Shown: positions 48,942 to 57,690 of the stretch, in pieces
How the letters are laid out: each line of letters opens with the position of its first letter
Position numbering within the stretch: the first letter of the stretch is position 1
DNA from: Spongiactinospora rosea
GTDB taxonomy: Bacteria; Actinomycetota; Actinomycetes; Streptosporangiales; Streptosporangiaceae
Assembly: GCF_003315795.1 (NCBI RefSeq)
Contig: NZ_QMEY01000014.1
Location: 62,001 to 126,000, forward strand
Length of the DNA stretch: 64,000 nt
Direction: 5' to 3'
Program-made: the position numbers and the translations under genes
Notes under the pieces: generated by a model
Told to the model about the DNA's origin: nothing
Databases searched by the model: none
Seen by the model: only the letters and a program-made list of their open reading frames with translations

Positions 48942-49697
48942 GATCTCGCTGATCACCTGGCGGATGATCTCGGGCTGCTCGTGCGGTATCTGGTGGGTGG
49001 CGTGTTCGGCGACGACGAGCCGTCCGTGGGGAGAGCCGTCGGCGAGTTCCTGGTGGCAGGAGTTCAGGTGCGCGAGCTGCGCTTTCGGCATCCGGGGGCG
49101 CTTGCCCGCGGTGATCACACGGACCGGGACGGGCGGCAGGGTCCCCCGCTCGAAGGCGTCGGCGACCTCGCGCATGTGGCGGGGCAGGGCCGCCAGGGTG
49201 CCCGCGAGTTCGCGGATCGACCGGGAGCTCGCGGTGGGCAGCAGGGCGCGCAGCCGCAGCGCGCGTGAGACGAAGGCGAACGACAGGGTGCGCACCAGCG
49301 CCGAGCCAGGCGGGGTACGGGCGGCCGTGGGGTCCACGAAGACCAGCCCGGCCACGTCGTCGGGGTGGCGCAGGGCGTAATGCTGGACGACCAGCCCGCC
49401 GAAGGACCATCCGGCGAAAACGGCGGGCAGCGGCAGGCCCAGGCCGCGCAGCAGGCGATGCAGGTCATCGGTCATGTCGGCGACGGTCCGCGACTGGGGG
49501 CCGTCGGACCGGCCCGCGCCCGCCCGGTCGTACGTGACCAGGGTGGCCAGCGCGGCGAGATCGTCTTCCAGGCCGGTCCCCCAGGCCCCGCCGAGGCCCT
49601 GACCCGCGCCGCCGCAGTCGAGTACCAGGCTGGGACCGTGGCCGCGGACCTGGGCGCACATCCGGCGTCCACCGACGTCGATCGAGGCGATGTCCAT
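48936..49697 (-). CDS. Alpha/beta hydrolase
   Basis: 253 aa. Nucleophile elbow GWSFGG (Ser), acid in GLVFVDPTAAR region and catalytic His in VVAEHATHQIPHEQP. Oxyanion/early motif LDCGGAGQGLG. The substrate cannot be told. It starts at ATG 49697 directly next to two similar palindromes (49701-49744), so expression is probably tightly repressed by a TetR- or MarR-like protein not in the window. Confidence 0.92.
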   Translation of the reverse strand: MDIASIDVGGRRMCAQVRGHGPSLVLDCGGAGQGLGGAWGTGLEDDLAALATLVTYDRAGAGRSDGPQSRTVADMTDDLHRLLRGLGLPLPAVFAGWSFGGLVVQHYALRHPDDVAGLVFVDPTAARTPPGSALVRTLSFAFVSRALRLRALLPTASSRSIRELAGTLAALPRHMREVADAFERGTLPPVPVRVITAGKRPRMPKAQLAHLNSCHQELADGSPHGRLVVAEHATHQIPHEQPEIIRQVISEIL

Positions 49698-49700
49698 GGC

Positions 49701-49746
49701 GTCAACCTACGTTGACGGCCGCGTGAGTGTCAACCTGGATTGACAC
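49701..49746. promoter_or_regulatory. Twin palindromic operators upstream of hydrolase
   Basis: GTCAACCTACGTTGAC (49701-49716) and GTCAACCTGGATTGAC (49729-49744) share the consensus GTCAACCTnnnTTGAC. The second extends to GTGTCAA/TTGACAC (49727-49746). The first begins 3 bases before the hydrolase ATG. Confidence 0.65.
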
Positions 49747-49805
49747 TTGCCGTGTTCCCGTGGTTTCCACGCTCCCGGACGACCGCCTTGGATAGGGTTT
49801 GCGCC

Positions 49806-50873
49806 GTGGTCGAATCCGAGGACTTCGCCGCCGCCGTGGAAGTGGGGATCGCCGCCCTGTGCGCGGGCGAGGAGCCGCCGAGTGACGAGGAGACCTGGAA
49901 TCGGCTGACCGGGGCCGGGGTCGAGCCCTGGCTGGCCGAGCGGCTGCTGATCTTCCTGCCGATGGCGTACATCCGGCGGCTGCTGCCCGGCGTCCTGTAC
50001 CCGGAGACGCTGACCACCCCCGGCGGGCGGGTGAAACTCCTGGCCGAACCGGTGTTCACGGCGGCCCTGGACCGCGCGCAGCGGGCCGGACGTGCCGAGA
50101 TCGAGCGGATCGCGCTGCGCGGCGCCGAGTTCGACGCGATCAACAACGCGCTGCACGCCGGGTCGGAGCTGTCGGACCTGACGCTCGGCGAGAGCAGCCT
50201 GGCGGGCGACCTGTCACCGGTGGGGGAAGGCGACGGCGGCGTGCCCTCGCCGCGGGCGGTGTTCGTCGAGCTTCTGCGGGCGCACGGCGTACCGCTCGAC
50301 GGTGAGACGCGGGTCAGTGCCGAACTGTACGTCCACCCCGCCCCGGACGGCCTGGCGATGGCCCAGGTCGACTTCGCCGTCTCGCACCCGGCCCTGGCGC
50401 AGCCCTGGCTGGTGGAGAGCTTCGCCGGGCACGGCACCACCTGGCGCGAGGCGATCGGCCGCGCGGTGCGCATGTTCGAACTGGGCGCACTGCACCCCAT
50501 CGCCGAGGGCCTGCTCCGCCCCGGCGCGGCCCCCGGCCAGGTCGAACGGCAGCGGTACGAGCACCCGGGCGGCCCGTTCGAGGTCGTACTGGGCCCCCAG
50601 ATCAACCTGTTCACCGACTTGCAGGTGCCCCCGGCCGCCCCGCTGCTCGACCGCCTGCTCGACGCCTTGCGCGCCGAGCCGCTGACCCGTAAAGTCCACG
50701 GCCTGCGCCTGTTCGTCGCCTACCACGACGGCCTCCTGCAGACCAACGAGGTCCTGCTGGACAACGCCCCGTGGCCCACCGGCGAAACGATCGCCGCCCA
50801 CGCCGACGCCCCGCTCCCGGACGGCAACGTCGCGATCCGGCTCTTCGCCTTGCTCGTCCCGCGCAGCTCGTAG
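49806..50873 (+). CDS. DUF6348-like hypothetical protein
   Basis: 355 aa from GTG 49806 (VVESEDFAAAVEVGIAALCA). The C-terminal part (GLRLFVAYHDGLLQTNEVLL ... DNAPWP) has the pattern of DUF6348 proteins, found in actinobacteria and without known function. No signal or membrane segments; predicted cytoplasmic. A longer start at 49740 would overlap the twin-operator region, so it is not preferred. It is divergent from the alpha/beta hydrolase and could share its control region. Confidence 0.75.
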   Translation: MVESEDFAAAVEVGIAALCAGEEPPSDEETWNRLTGAGVEPWLAERLLIFLPMAYIRRLLPGVLYPETLTTPGGRVKLLAEPVFTAALDRAQRAGRAEIERIALRGAEFDAINNALHAGSELSDLTLGESSLAGDLSPVGEGDGGVPSPRAVFVELLRAHGVPLDGETRVSAELYVHPAPDGLAMAQVDFAVSHPALAQPWLVESFAGHGTTWREAIGRAVRMFELGALHPIAEGLLRPGAAPGQVERQRYEHPGGPFEVVLGPQINLFTDLQVPPAAPLLDRLLDALRAEPLTRKVHGLRLFVAYHDGLLQTNEVLLDNAPWPTGETIAAHADAPLPDGNVAIRLFALLVPRSS

Positions 50874-50967
50874 TTGTGCGGATTTCGTCGTGATCGTGTG
50901 CATCCGGCGGCCCCGCTACGGCGGTGGCTGTCATGCTCTCGATGCCACCTCACGATGGGATCCGCCG

Positions 50968-51534
50968 ATGTCTCGCCGCTCACTCGCGTTACTGGCCGCC
51001 TCCATCTGCACGGCCGGCCTCGCCGCCGTGATGTACTTCCACGATTTCGACCTCGTGCTCGTCAGTCAATACCTGGAGCACCCGTTCGCCCTCGGGGCGC
51101 TGGCCTGCGTGCTGCTCGCGGCGGCCGCTGTCGAACTGCCCTGGATGTGGCTACGCGTCCTGATCGGCGCCCTCGCGGGGCTCGGCCTGATGGCCGCGCT
51201 GTTCGTGGGATGGGTCTTCCTGACCTTCGGCGGCACCGAGGATGCCGGCTACATCAAGGGCCCGGGCCCGTACCGGATCCACCTCCAGCAGTCCATGGCG
51301 GGCCTCGGCCCGGACATGGTGACCTGGCTCAGCCTCCGCCGCGAGAACGGCCTGCTCACCAGGGAATGGGACCTCGGCTGCTTCAACGACGACGTCCCCG
51401 AGGACGCCTTCGACTCCGTCAAATGGACCGGCCCCAACACCCTCGAAATCCGCGTCACCGACGGCCGCACCTTCCCCATCCCCCTCGACCCCACCTCCGG
51501 CCGCCCCCAGACCACCACCTCCTTCAACTGCTGA
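50968..51534 (+). CDS. Membrane-anchored hypothetical protein
   Basis: 188 aa from ATG 50968 (MSRRSLALLAASICTAGLAA). Three N-terminal hydrophobic segments (about 5-22, 38-56, 65-90) then a ~95-residue extracytoplasmic domain (YIKGPGPYRIHLQQSMAGLG, RVTDGRTFPIPLDPTSG). Not recognised. The last third uses C-ending codons heavily. Upstream starts lack support. It stands alone between a DUF6348-like gene and a SUKH gene. Confidence 0.7.
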   Translation: MSRRSLALLAASICTAGLAAVMYFHDFDLVLVSQYLEHPFALGALACVLLAAAAVELPWMWLRVLIGALAGLGLMAALFVGWVFLTFGGTEDAGYIKGPGPYRIHLQQSMAGLGPDMVTWLSLRRENGLLTREWDLGCFNDDVPEDAFDSVKWTGPNTLEIRVTDGRTFPIPLDPTSGRPQTTTSFNC

Positions 51535-51575
51535 CCTCATGTGAATGTCGGCCCTGACGGATACGGTCGCCTGCC

Positions 51576-52109
51576 ATGAGCACCCAGTACGGCTGGTCCG
51601 GTCACTTCTCCGTGAAGGGCATGGTCGCCCGTGAGCCTGAGCCCCCCGCGCCGGATCTGCCTCACGGCCTTCACCCCCCGGCCGACGAGCCGGAGGTCCG
51701 CCGGCTCGAAGACCGGCTGGGCATGGAGCTGCCGCCGAGTTATCGGCAGTTCCTCCTGTTCGCCAACGGCTGGGGCGACGAGAGGCACGGGTACACCCTG
51801 CTACCGGCCGCGAAGGTCGGCTGGCTCCGTGACCTTGAGCCCGACGTCGCCGGCATATGGTCGTCACCCGACGACGCGGTGCCCGACGAGCTCTACTTCG
51901 TCTACGGGCCGGAGCAGGACAGCATCCACATGAGAGGGGAGTACGTGCCCGACACCCTCCTGGTCGGCTACGGAGACGACGGCGAATTCCTCCTCAACCC
52001 GCACATCAAGACCCCTGACGGTGAATGGGAGGCATGGTTCCTCGCGCCCTGGCTGCCGGGCGCCAGTCGCCACAGATCGTTCTGGGACCTGGCGAAGAGC
52101 GGGTACTAG
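51576..52109 (+). CDS. SMI1/KNR4 (SUKH) family protein
   Basis: 177 aa. The SUKH signature ELPPSYRQFLLFANGWGD (about 51-68) and the following acidic segment are clear. In bacteria these proteins are often immunity or regulatory partners of polymorphic toxins, but no toxin gene is next to this one. The ATG 51576 start fits the usual length. It lies 41 bases after the membrane protein on the same strand. Confidence 0.9.
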   Translation: MSTQYGWSGHFSVKGMVAREPEPPAPDLPHGLHPPADEPEVRRLEDRLGMELPPSYRQFLLFANGWGDERHGYTLLPAAKVGWLRDLEPDVAGIWSSPDDAVPDELYFVYGPEQDSIHMRGEYVPDTLLVGYGDDGEFLLNPHIKTPDGEWEAWFLAPWLPGASRHRSFWDLAKSGY

Positions 52110-52164
52110 TCATGATTTCCAACCGGCAGCGGTGATCGAGGGGCCGCTGAGGTCATTACCAGAC

Positions 52165-52668
52165 GTGGATGATTCCCAAGCGCGACTGACCGCGCTGTAC
52201 GAGGAGCACTACCGCAGCGTGCTCGGCTACGCGCTGCTGCGTGCCGACCAGGAGGCGGCCGAGGACATCGCCAGCGAGACGTTCGTGATCGCGTGGCGGA
52301 AACTCGACCGCCTGCCCGAGCCGCCGCTGCCGTGGCTGCTGGGCGTGGCCCGCAATCTGGCACGTACGCAGCGCCGCACCACCGTACGCAGGCAGACCCT
52401 GCTCGCACGGCTCGCCGAGCTCGCCCCCGCAGGTGACGTGGCCGAGCAGGTGGCCGAGCGGGAGACGGCCCTGACGGCACTCGCGGAGCTGTCCGAACTC
52501 GACGCCGAGGCCCTGCTCCTGGCGAGCTGGTACGGCCTCACCCCGGCCCAGGCCGCGCGGATCGCGGGGTGCTCGGCGCACACGTTCACCGTACGGCTGC
52601 ACCGCGCCCGGCGCCGCCTCACCGATGCCCTCGACCTCGCCCGGCCCACGTTCCTGGAGCAGTCATGA
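52165..52668 (+). CDS. ECF-type RNA polymerase sigma factor
   Basis: 167 aa. Region 2 reads ALYEEHYRSVLGYALLRADQ then AAEDIASETFVIAWRKLDRL; region 4 ends with LTPAQAARIAGCSAHTFTVR. No extra C-terminal domain. GTG 52165 gives the standard ECF N-terminus (VDDSQARLTALYEEH); GTG 52132 is an alternative. GAGG lies 12 bases upstream. Its stop overlaps the next gene by 4 bp (ATGA), the usual sigma/anti-sigma coupling. Confidence 0.93.
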   Translation: MDDSQARLTALYEEHYRSVLGYALLRADQEAAEDIASETFVIAWRKLDRLPEPPLPWLLGVARNLARTQRRTTVRRQTLLARLAELAPAGDVAEQVAERETALTALAELSELDAEALLLASWYGLTPAQAARIAGCSAHTFTVRLHRARRRLTDALDLARPTFLEQS

Positions 52669-53300
52669 ACGACCTCAACAGCCTGATCACCTCCCTGCGC
52701 CCCGACACTGAGGACGCCTACCAGCGCCGCCGCGACGCCGACCTCGCCCGCGTCTTCGCCACCCCCCGCCGGCGCGCTCTGTCCTTCCGGCTGCGACTCC
52801 TGGCCGCCGCCGCACCGGTCGCGCTCGCCGGCATCGTGGCCGCGTACGTCCTGGCGCCCAACGCCGCCCCGCCACCGGCAGGCAGTATCAGTGCGTCGGC
52901 CCTACGCCAGTACGCCCTGATGAGTTCAGAAGGGCCGGGAATCAGTATCGCTCTCTGCAGGCAGGATGACCCGCTCGGCTCGTGCGGAGGAACGACGACC
53001 GGACCGGCGGGCGGCGGCACGGCGATCACCGAACAACAGAAGGCGGACCTCTACCGAACCCTGCGTGATCTACCAGGGGTCGAAAGCGTCACCTTCCAGG
53101 ACCGGGCCACCGCTTACGCCAAAGTCCGCGAGGACTACAAGGAATCCAATGACTTGGACCTTTTTCAGAAACTCAAGATGGCGGACATGGCCGAGTCGTT
53201 CACCGTCGTCATGGAGCCCGGCGCAGCCGAGACCCATGTGATCAGCAAAGTGCAGGACATGCCGGGAGTCGCCGTCATCGTCGTACCGCTCAGAGAGTAA
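52665..53300 (+). CDS. Putative membrane anti-sigma factor with FtsX-like extracellular domain
   Basis: 211 aa. A ~43-residue cytoplasmic part (LNSLITSLRPDTEDAYQRRR), one membrane helix (about 44-64), and an extracellular domain (about 90-211) that matches the FtsX ECD pattern: GISIALCRQDDPLGSCGG with the two Cys, AITEQQKADLYRTLRDLPGV, ESVTFQDRATAYAKVREDY, MAESFTVVM and VISKVQDMPGVAVIVV. In true FtsX this domain binds peptidoglycan hydrolases or their activators. No zinc-binding anti-sigma motif. Coupled to the ECF sigma gene. A sensor of cell-wall state that holds the sigma factor is inferred. Confidence 0.8.
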   Translation: MNDLNSLITSLRPDTEDAYQRRRDADLARVFATPRRRALSFRLRLLAAAAPVALAGIVAAYVLAPNAAPPPAGSISASALRQYALMSSEGPGISIALCRQDDPLGSCGGTTTGPAGGGTAITEQQKADLYRTLRDLPGVESVTFQDRATAYAKVREDYKESNDLDLFQKLKMADMAESFTVVMEPGAAETHVISKVQDMPGVAVIVVPLRE

Positions 53301-54237
53301 GGACGATCTTGCCCTGGAGGTGACCGCGCTCGATCAGCCGGTGCGCGTCGGCGATGCGCTCGAACGGGAAGGTCTCCTGGACATGGACCCGGAGCCTGCC
53401 CTGTTCGACGAGTTCGACGAGGCGGCGCAGGGCGACCGGATCGGGATCGACCGCGACGCCGCTGAAGCGCATGCCGGCCGCCTCGAACCTGGCGGCGAGT
53501 TCGGTGTCCTCATCGGCGACCGCCGTCACGAGATGTCCTCCCGGGCGGAGCACCTTGAGCGAGCGCTCGGCGGTACTGCCGCCGAGCGTGTCGAGCACCA
53601 CATCGATGTCGCCGACCACCTCGGTGAAGTCGGCCGTCGTGTAGTCGACGACCTCGTCGGCGCCAAGCCCCTCGACGAACTCCCGCTTGCTCCCGCTAGC
53701 GGTCGTGATCACGTACGCGCCGAGCGATTTCGCGATCTGGATCGCGACGTGGCCGACCCCGCCGCCACCGCCGTGGACCAGGACGCGGTCGCCCTCGGTC
53801 ACCCCGGCGAGGTCGACGAGGCCCTGCCACGCGGTCAGCCCGACGATCGGCAGCGCCGCCGCCTCGACGTGCGAAAGTGACGCCGGCTTGCGCACCAGGT
53901 GCAGTGCCGGGGCCGCCACGACCTCGGCGTACGCGCCGGCCGCCCGCGGGAACAGCGGCATCCCGAACACCTCGTCGCCGGGCCTGAACCGCCACGTCTG
54001 CGGCACCGCCTCGACCACGCCGCTGATGTCCCAGCCGAGGACGAAGGGCGGCGGGCCGAGCAGCGGGAACTCACCGGCGCGCAGGCGCGGTTCCAGGGGG
54101 TTCAGCCCGATCGCCTTTACCCGGACGAGGACTTCGGTCGGAAGGGCCCGGGGCTCGGGCACCTCCACGATGGTGAGGACCTCTGGGCCGCCGAACGTGT
54201 ACTGGGTTATGGCTCGCATGACTCTCCGCTGGGACAT
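53290..54237 (-). CDS. NADP-dependent quinone oxidoreductase (MDR family)
   Basis: 315 aa, no zinc ligands. MRAITQYTFGGPEVLTIVEV at the N-terminus, nucleotide motif HGGGGGVGHVAIQIAKSLGA, and RGHLQGKIVLTL at the end. ATG 54219 (MRAITQY) may be the true start. It overlaps the convergent FtsX-like gene by 11 bp. It is divergent from the AraC-type regulator at 54334, a likely controller. It is the third quinone reductase of the window. Confidence 0.93.
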   Translation of the reverse strand: MSQRRVMRAITQYTFGGPEVLTIVEVPEPRALPTEVLVRVKAIGLNPLEPRLRAGEFPLLGPPPFVLGWDISGVVEAVPQTWRFRPGDEVFGMPLFPRAAGAYAEVVAAPALHLVRKPASLSHVEAAALPIVGLTAWQGLVDLAGVTEGDRVLVHGGGGGVGHVAIQIAKSLGAYVITTASGSKREFVEGLGADEVVDYTTADFTEVVGDIDVVLDTLGGSTAERSLKVLRPGGHLVTAVADEDTELAARFEAAGMRFSGVAVDPDPVALRRLVELVEQGRLRVHVQETFPFERIADAHRLIERGHLQGKIVLTL

Positions 54238-54333
54238 ATCTCAACGATGAAGGCCCGCAACGCGGGCGTACCACCGGTATCGCGCCAGGATTCTCCGACA
54301 ACCCGCCACAGTCGGGGGTTAGGGTGGGTGCCC

Positions 54334-55125
54334 ATGACCGGACCTGTCCAGGAGCCGGTGTTCTGGACCGACGACTCCTCGGTCTGCGAGCCCCTGCCCC
54401 ACGGCGCGGACATCGCCCCGCACTTCCACGACTTCGGCCAGCTCAGGTACGCCGCCTCCGGAGCACTGGTCACCGTTACCCAGGTCGGCACATGGGTGGC
54501 GCCCGCGAACCGCATCACCTGGATGCCCCCTTTCCAGGTGCACAGCGGTCGCTCGTACGGCGCGACCGATGTCCGGTTACTCCATATTCCGGCGGCACTG
54601 GCCGAGCGGTTGCCGGCCGAGCCCTCGGTGTTCGCGGCCAGCGCGCTGCTGCGCGAGGCGTACCTGGCGCTGGTCACCGACCAGGACCCGGCCGACGGCC
54701 CGCGCGCCCGGCTGCTGCTCCAGGTCGTCGTCACCGAGCTGGCCCGCGCCCCGCAGGAGGCACTGCGCCTCCCCGAGCCGGCCGACACCCGCCTCAAGGC
54801 GGTCACCGACCTGCTGCACGCCGACCCGGCCAGCCCGGCGACACTGGCGGAGCTGGGCCACAGGACCGGCTCCAGCGAACGCACCCTCAGCCGTCTCTTC
54901 AGCGGCGAGCTCTCGATGAGCTTCCATCAGTGGCGCACGCTGCTGCGCGTCCAGCGCGCACTGATCGAACTCTGCGAAGGCACCTCGGTCACCGACACGG
55001 CGATACGACTGGGCTGGGCGAACCCGAGCAGCTTCATCGAAGCGTTCACCGACCTCGTCGGCCAGACCCCCGGCCGCTACCGCTCCATGGCGCACGCGGC
55101 CCGCGACGTGGCGGGTAACCGGTAA
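54334..55125 (+). CDS. AraC-family transcriptional regulator
   Basis: 263 aa. N-terminal cupin-like sensing region (HFHDFGQLRYAASGALVTVT; NRITWMPPFQVHSGR) and a C-terminal double HTH (LGHRTGSSERTLSRLFSGEL, then DTAIRLGWANPSSFIEAFTD). Start ATG 54334; a GTG two codons upstream is in frame. Divergent from the quinone oxidoreductase with a 96-base gap, and 53 bases upstream of the acyl-CoA ligase operon on the same strand. It could control either. Confidence 0.94.
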   Translation: MTGPVQEPVFWTDDSSVCEPLPHGADIAPHFHDFGQLRYAASGALVTVTQVGTWVAPANRITWMPPFQVHSGRSYGATDVRLLHIPAALAERLPAEPSVFAASALLREAYLALVTDQDPADGPRARLLLQVVVTELARAPQEALRLPEPADTRLKAVTDLLHADPASPATLAELGHRTGSSERTLSRLFSGELSMSFHQWRTLLRVQRALIELCEGTSVTDTAIRLGWANPSSFIEAFTDLVGQTPGRYRSMAHAARDVAGNR

Positions 55126-55178
55126 TCACTGGCGGAACATCGGTGGCACGCCCGTCGGGCAACACGCATCGTTGAGGC

Positions 55179-56774
55179 ATGTCTCAGCCCGTCAACGTGC
55201 AGCGACCTTCCGCTCCGGCAACTGCCACAACGGCCTCCTCCGGAGTGACGCTGGGCGACCTGATCATGGCGGCCCTCACCCGGCACGGCTCGTCCGAGGC
55301 CTTCGTCGCCGGTGATCGGCGACTGACCTACGCTCAGGTCCGAGGTCTCGTCGCGCAGTACATGACCGCGCTGGCCCGCCGCGGGGTGGGGCTCGGAGCG
55401 GGTGTCACGATGCTCAGCCCGAACATGCCCGAGTCGTGGATCGTCCAGGCCGCGACGTACCTCCTGGGCGGGCGCTTCACCGGCCTTCAGGCCCTGGCCT
55501 CGGTCGAGGACCACATCGTCGTCTGCGACGACGCGGAGGCCGCGGTGCTGGTGGTGACCGCGGCCCTGGAGGAGCACGGACGCCAGGTCCTCGCCGAGGT
55601 CGGCTCGCTCAGGCACCTGATGGTGATCCCGGCCGCGGGCGGCCTGCCCGAGGGCGAGTCCCACGGGGCCCGGCCTCTCGACGCCGGTCCGGCCACCGAG
55701 ACGGACGTCGCATGGCTGCAGTACACCGGCGGGACGACCGGGAGGCCCAAGGGCGTGATGCAGCCGCATCGGTCGATGGTGCAGATGGTCTACGCGCACA
55801 TGGCCGACTTCGAGCAGCCGCGCCTGCCGCGGTACCTGGCCTCGGCCCCGCTCACCCACGCCGCCGGGCTCGGCGTCATCCCCACGTTGCTCCGTGGCGG
55901 CACCGTCGTGATCGAGCAGGGCTTCGACCCCGGCCGGTTCCTCGACATCGTCGAGGCCGAGCGCATCAACTGCGTCAGCGGGCTCCCGACGATGATCTAC
56001 GCGCTGCTGGACCATGAGCGTCCGGAGACGAGAGACCTGTCCAGTCTTGAGGTGATCTGGTACGCCACCGGGCCGATGTCTCCGGTGCGGCTGGCCGAGG
56101 CTTGCGAGCGTATCGGCCCGGTCTTCGCCCAGATATACGGACAGACGGAGTCGACCGGCATCGGGACGGTCCTGCCCAAGGCCGCGCACGAGACCGCGAA
56201 CCTGGAACGGCTCGCCTCCTGCGGCCGTCCCGTGCTCGGGAACCGCATCAGGCTGATCGACGACGACGGCCATGACGTTCCCCTGGGCGAGGTGGGCGAG
56301 ATCGCCATGCGGAACCGCGGGGTCATGCTCGGCTACAGGAACCTCCCCGAGGAGACGGCGGCGGCGCTCAAGGACGGCTGGCTGCACACGGGAGACATGG
56401 CCCGCCAGGACGACGAAGGTCTCCTGTACATCATCGACCGCAAGAAGGACATGATCATCTCCGGGGGCTTCAACATCTACGCGAGCGAGGTCGAGACCGC
56501 TCTGACCAGGCACCCTTCGGTCGGCTCGGCGGCCGTCATCGGCGTGCCCGACCAGAGGTGGGGCGAGCGGGTCACCGCGTTCGTGGTCGGGCGCGCCGGG
56601 CGGGCGATCGACGTCCCCGCCCTGCAGTCCTTCGTGAAGCAGGTCAAAGGCTCGATGTACGTGCCCAAGGAGATCGTGGTCGTGGACTCGCTTCCCCAGA
56701 CGGCGGTCGGAAAGGTCGACAAGAAAGCGCTACGCGCACCTTATTGGGGCGACTCACCGCGCAATGTCCACTGA
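55179..56774 (+). CDS. Acyl-CoA synthetase / AMP-dependent ligase
   Basis: 531 aa ANL-superfamily enzyme that activates an acid to an acyl-adenylate and then to a CoA thioester. ATP-binding loop YTGGTTGRPKGVMQPH, the A5 motif IYGQTESTG, A7 GWLHTGDMA, A8 YIIDRKKDMIISGGFNIYAS, and the catalytic Lys in VGKVDKKALR. The substrate pocket cannot be read with certainty; medium-chain or aromatic acid is plausible. First gene of a tightly packed operon: it overlaps the amidohydrolase gene by 11 bp. Start ATG 55179. Confidence 0.95.
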   Translation: MSQPVNVQRPSAPATATTASSGVTLGDLIMAALTRHGSSEAFVAGDRRLTYAQVRGLVAQYMTALARRGVGLGAGVTMLSPNMPESWIVQAATYLLGGRFTGLQALASVEDHIVVCDDAEAAVLVVTAALEEHGRQVLAEVGSLRHLMVIPAAGGLPEGESHGARPLDAGPATETDVAWLQYTGGTTGRPKGVMQPHRSMVQMVYAHMADFEQPRLPRYLASAPLTHAAGLGVIPTLLRGGTVVIEQGFDPGRFLDIVEAERINCVSGLPTMIYALLDHERPETRDLSSLEVIWYATGPMSPVRLAEACERIGPVFAQIYGQTESTGIGTVLPKAAHETANLERLASCGRPVLGNRIRLIDDDGHDVPLGEVGEIAMRNRGVMLGYRNLPEETAAALKDGWLHTGDMARQDDEGLLYIIDRKKDMIISGGFNIYASEVETALTRHPSVGSAAVIGVPDQRWGERVTAFVVGRAGRAIDVPALQSFVKQVKGSMYVPKEIVVVDSLPQTAVGKVDKKALRAPYWGDSPRNVH

Positions 56775-57690
56775 TCCGGCAACCATTCTCGAAAGGTACT
56801 CAACGTTGAGCACAGCGCCGCCCCGACTGATCGACTTCCATTCCCACTGGGGCACCGAGCGAGGCTGGAAGGGAAGCCCGTACGAGAGTGCCGAGGACCG
56901 AGCGGCCCTGCGGGATTACTTCAAGTGGGACATGACTTTCGTCAGTGACGAAGAGCAGGCGGCCCGCTTTCGCCGGGCCAACGCCAAGGTGATGCTCGAC
57001 TTCGCGTACACCTACAAAATGGATGCCGGCGCGCTGCGGGACCAGCATGACTACGCGTTCGACTTCGCTCGCGCGCATCCCGACGTCGTGCTCGGCAACT
57101 GGATCGGCATCGATCCCACGCGGCCTGATCATGTCAAGGAGTTCGAGCGCTGCCTGAGCGAGGGCCCGGGGCTGGTCGGGCTGACGGTTCACTCGTTCAC
57201 CCCGGCCGGCACACCGGACCAGCCCGGCTGGGAGACGTGCCTGAACCTGTGCGCCGAGGCCGGCCGCCCGGTTCTGGTCCATGTCGGCATGTCGGCCACC
57301 GGCGCCGGGACCCGTGGAGGCATGGGCATCACGCTGGAGGGCTGCCATCCCCGGTACGTCGACCGCATCGCGGCCGGACATCCCGAGCTGAACGTGATCG
57401 CGGCCCGGGTGGCGTGGCCCTGGCAGTCGGAGATGATCGCGGTCGCCCTCCACAAGGCGAACGTCTGGATGGAACTCCACGGCTGGTCTCCACGCCATTT
57501 CCCCGGCGAACTCAAGCGCGAGATCGGAAAGCGGCTCCGCAAGCGGGTGTTCTTCGGGGCCGACTATCCGATGCTCGGCCACGAGCGACTGGTGCGGGAA
57601 TGGCGTGAGCAGGGCTTTTCACCAGATGTCCTCGATGACGTCTTCTCCGGCAATGCCGAATCATTCCTCGCGTCGATCGGAGTCGAGTGA
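56764..57690 (+). CDS. Amidohydrolase-2 (ACMSD-like) family protein
   Basis: 308 aa TIM-barrel metal enzyme. DFHSHWG supplies the first metal HxH, the later His lies in VLVHVGMSA and the acid in FFGADYPMLGHERL. The family decarboxylates or hydrates ring-cleavage products such as aminocarboxymuconate semialdehyde or resorcylate. Starts at ATG 56764 inside the end of the ligase gene. Together with the ligase and SDR genes it suggests a small catabolic pathway for a ring or branched acid; the substrate is unknown. Confidence 0.92.
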   Translation: MSTDPATILERYSTLSTAPPRLIDFHSHWGTERGWKGSPYESAEDRAALRDYFKWDMTFVSDEEQAARFRRANAKVMLDFAYTYKMDAGALRDQHDYAFDFARAHPDVVLGNWIGIDPTRPDHVKEFERCLSEGPGLVGLTVHSFTPAGTPDQPGWETCLNLCAEAGRPVLVHVGMSATGAGTRGGMGITLEGCHPRYVDRIAAGHPELNVIAARVAWPWQSEMIAVALHKANVWMELHGWSPRHFPGELKREIGKRLRKRVFFGADYPMLGHERLVREWREQGFSPDVLDDVFSGNAESFLASIGVE

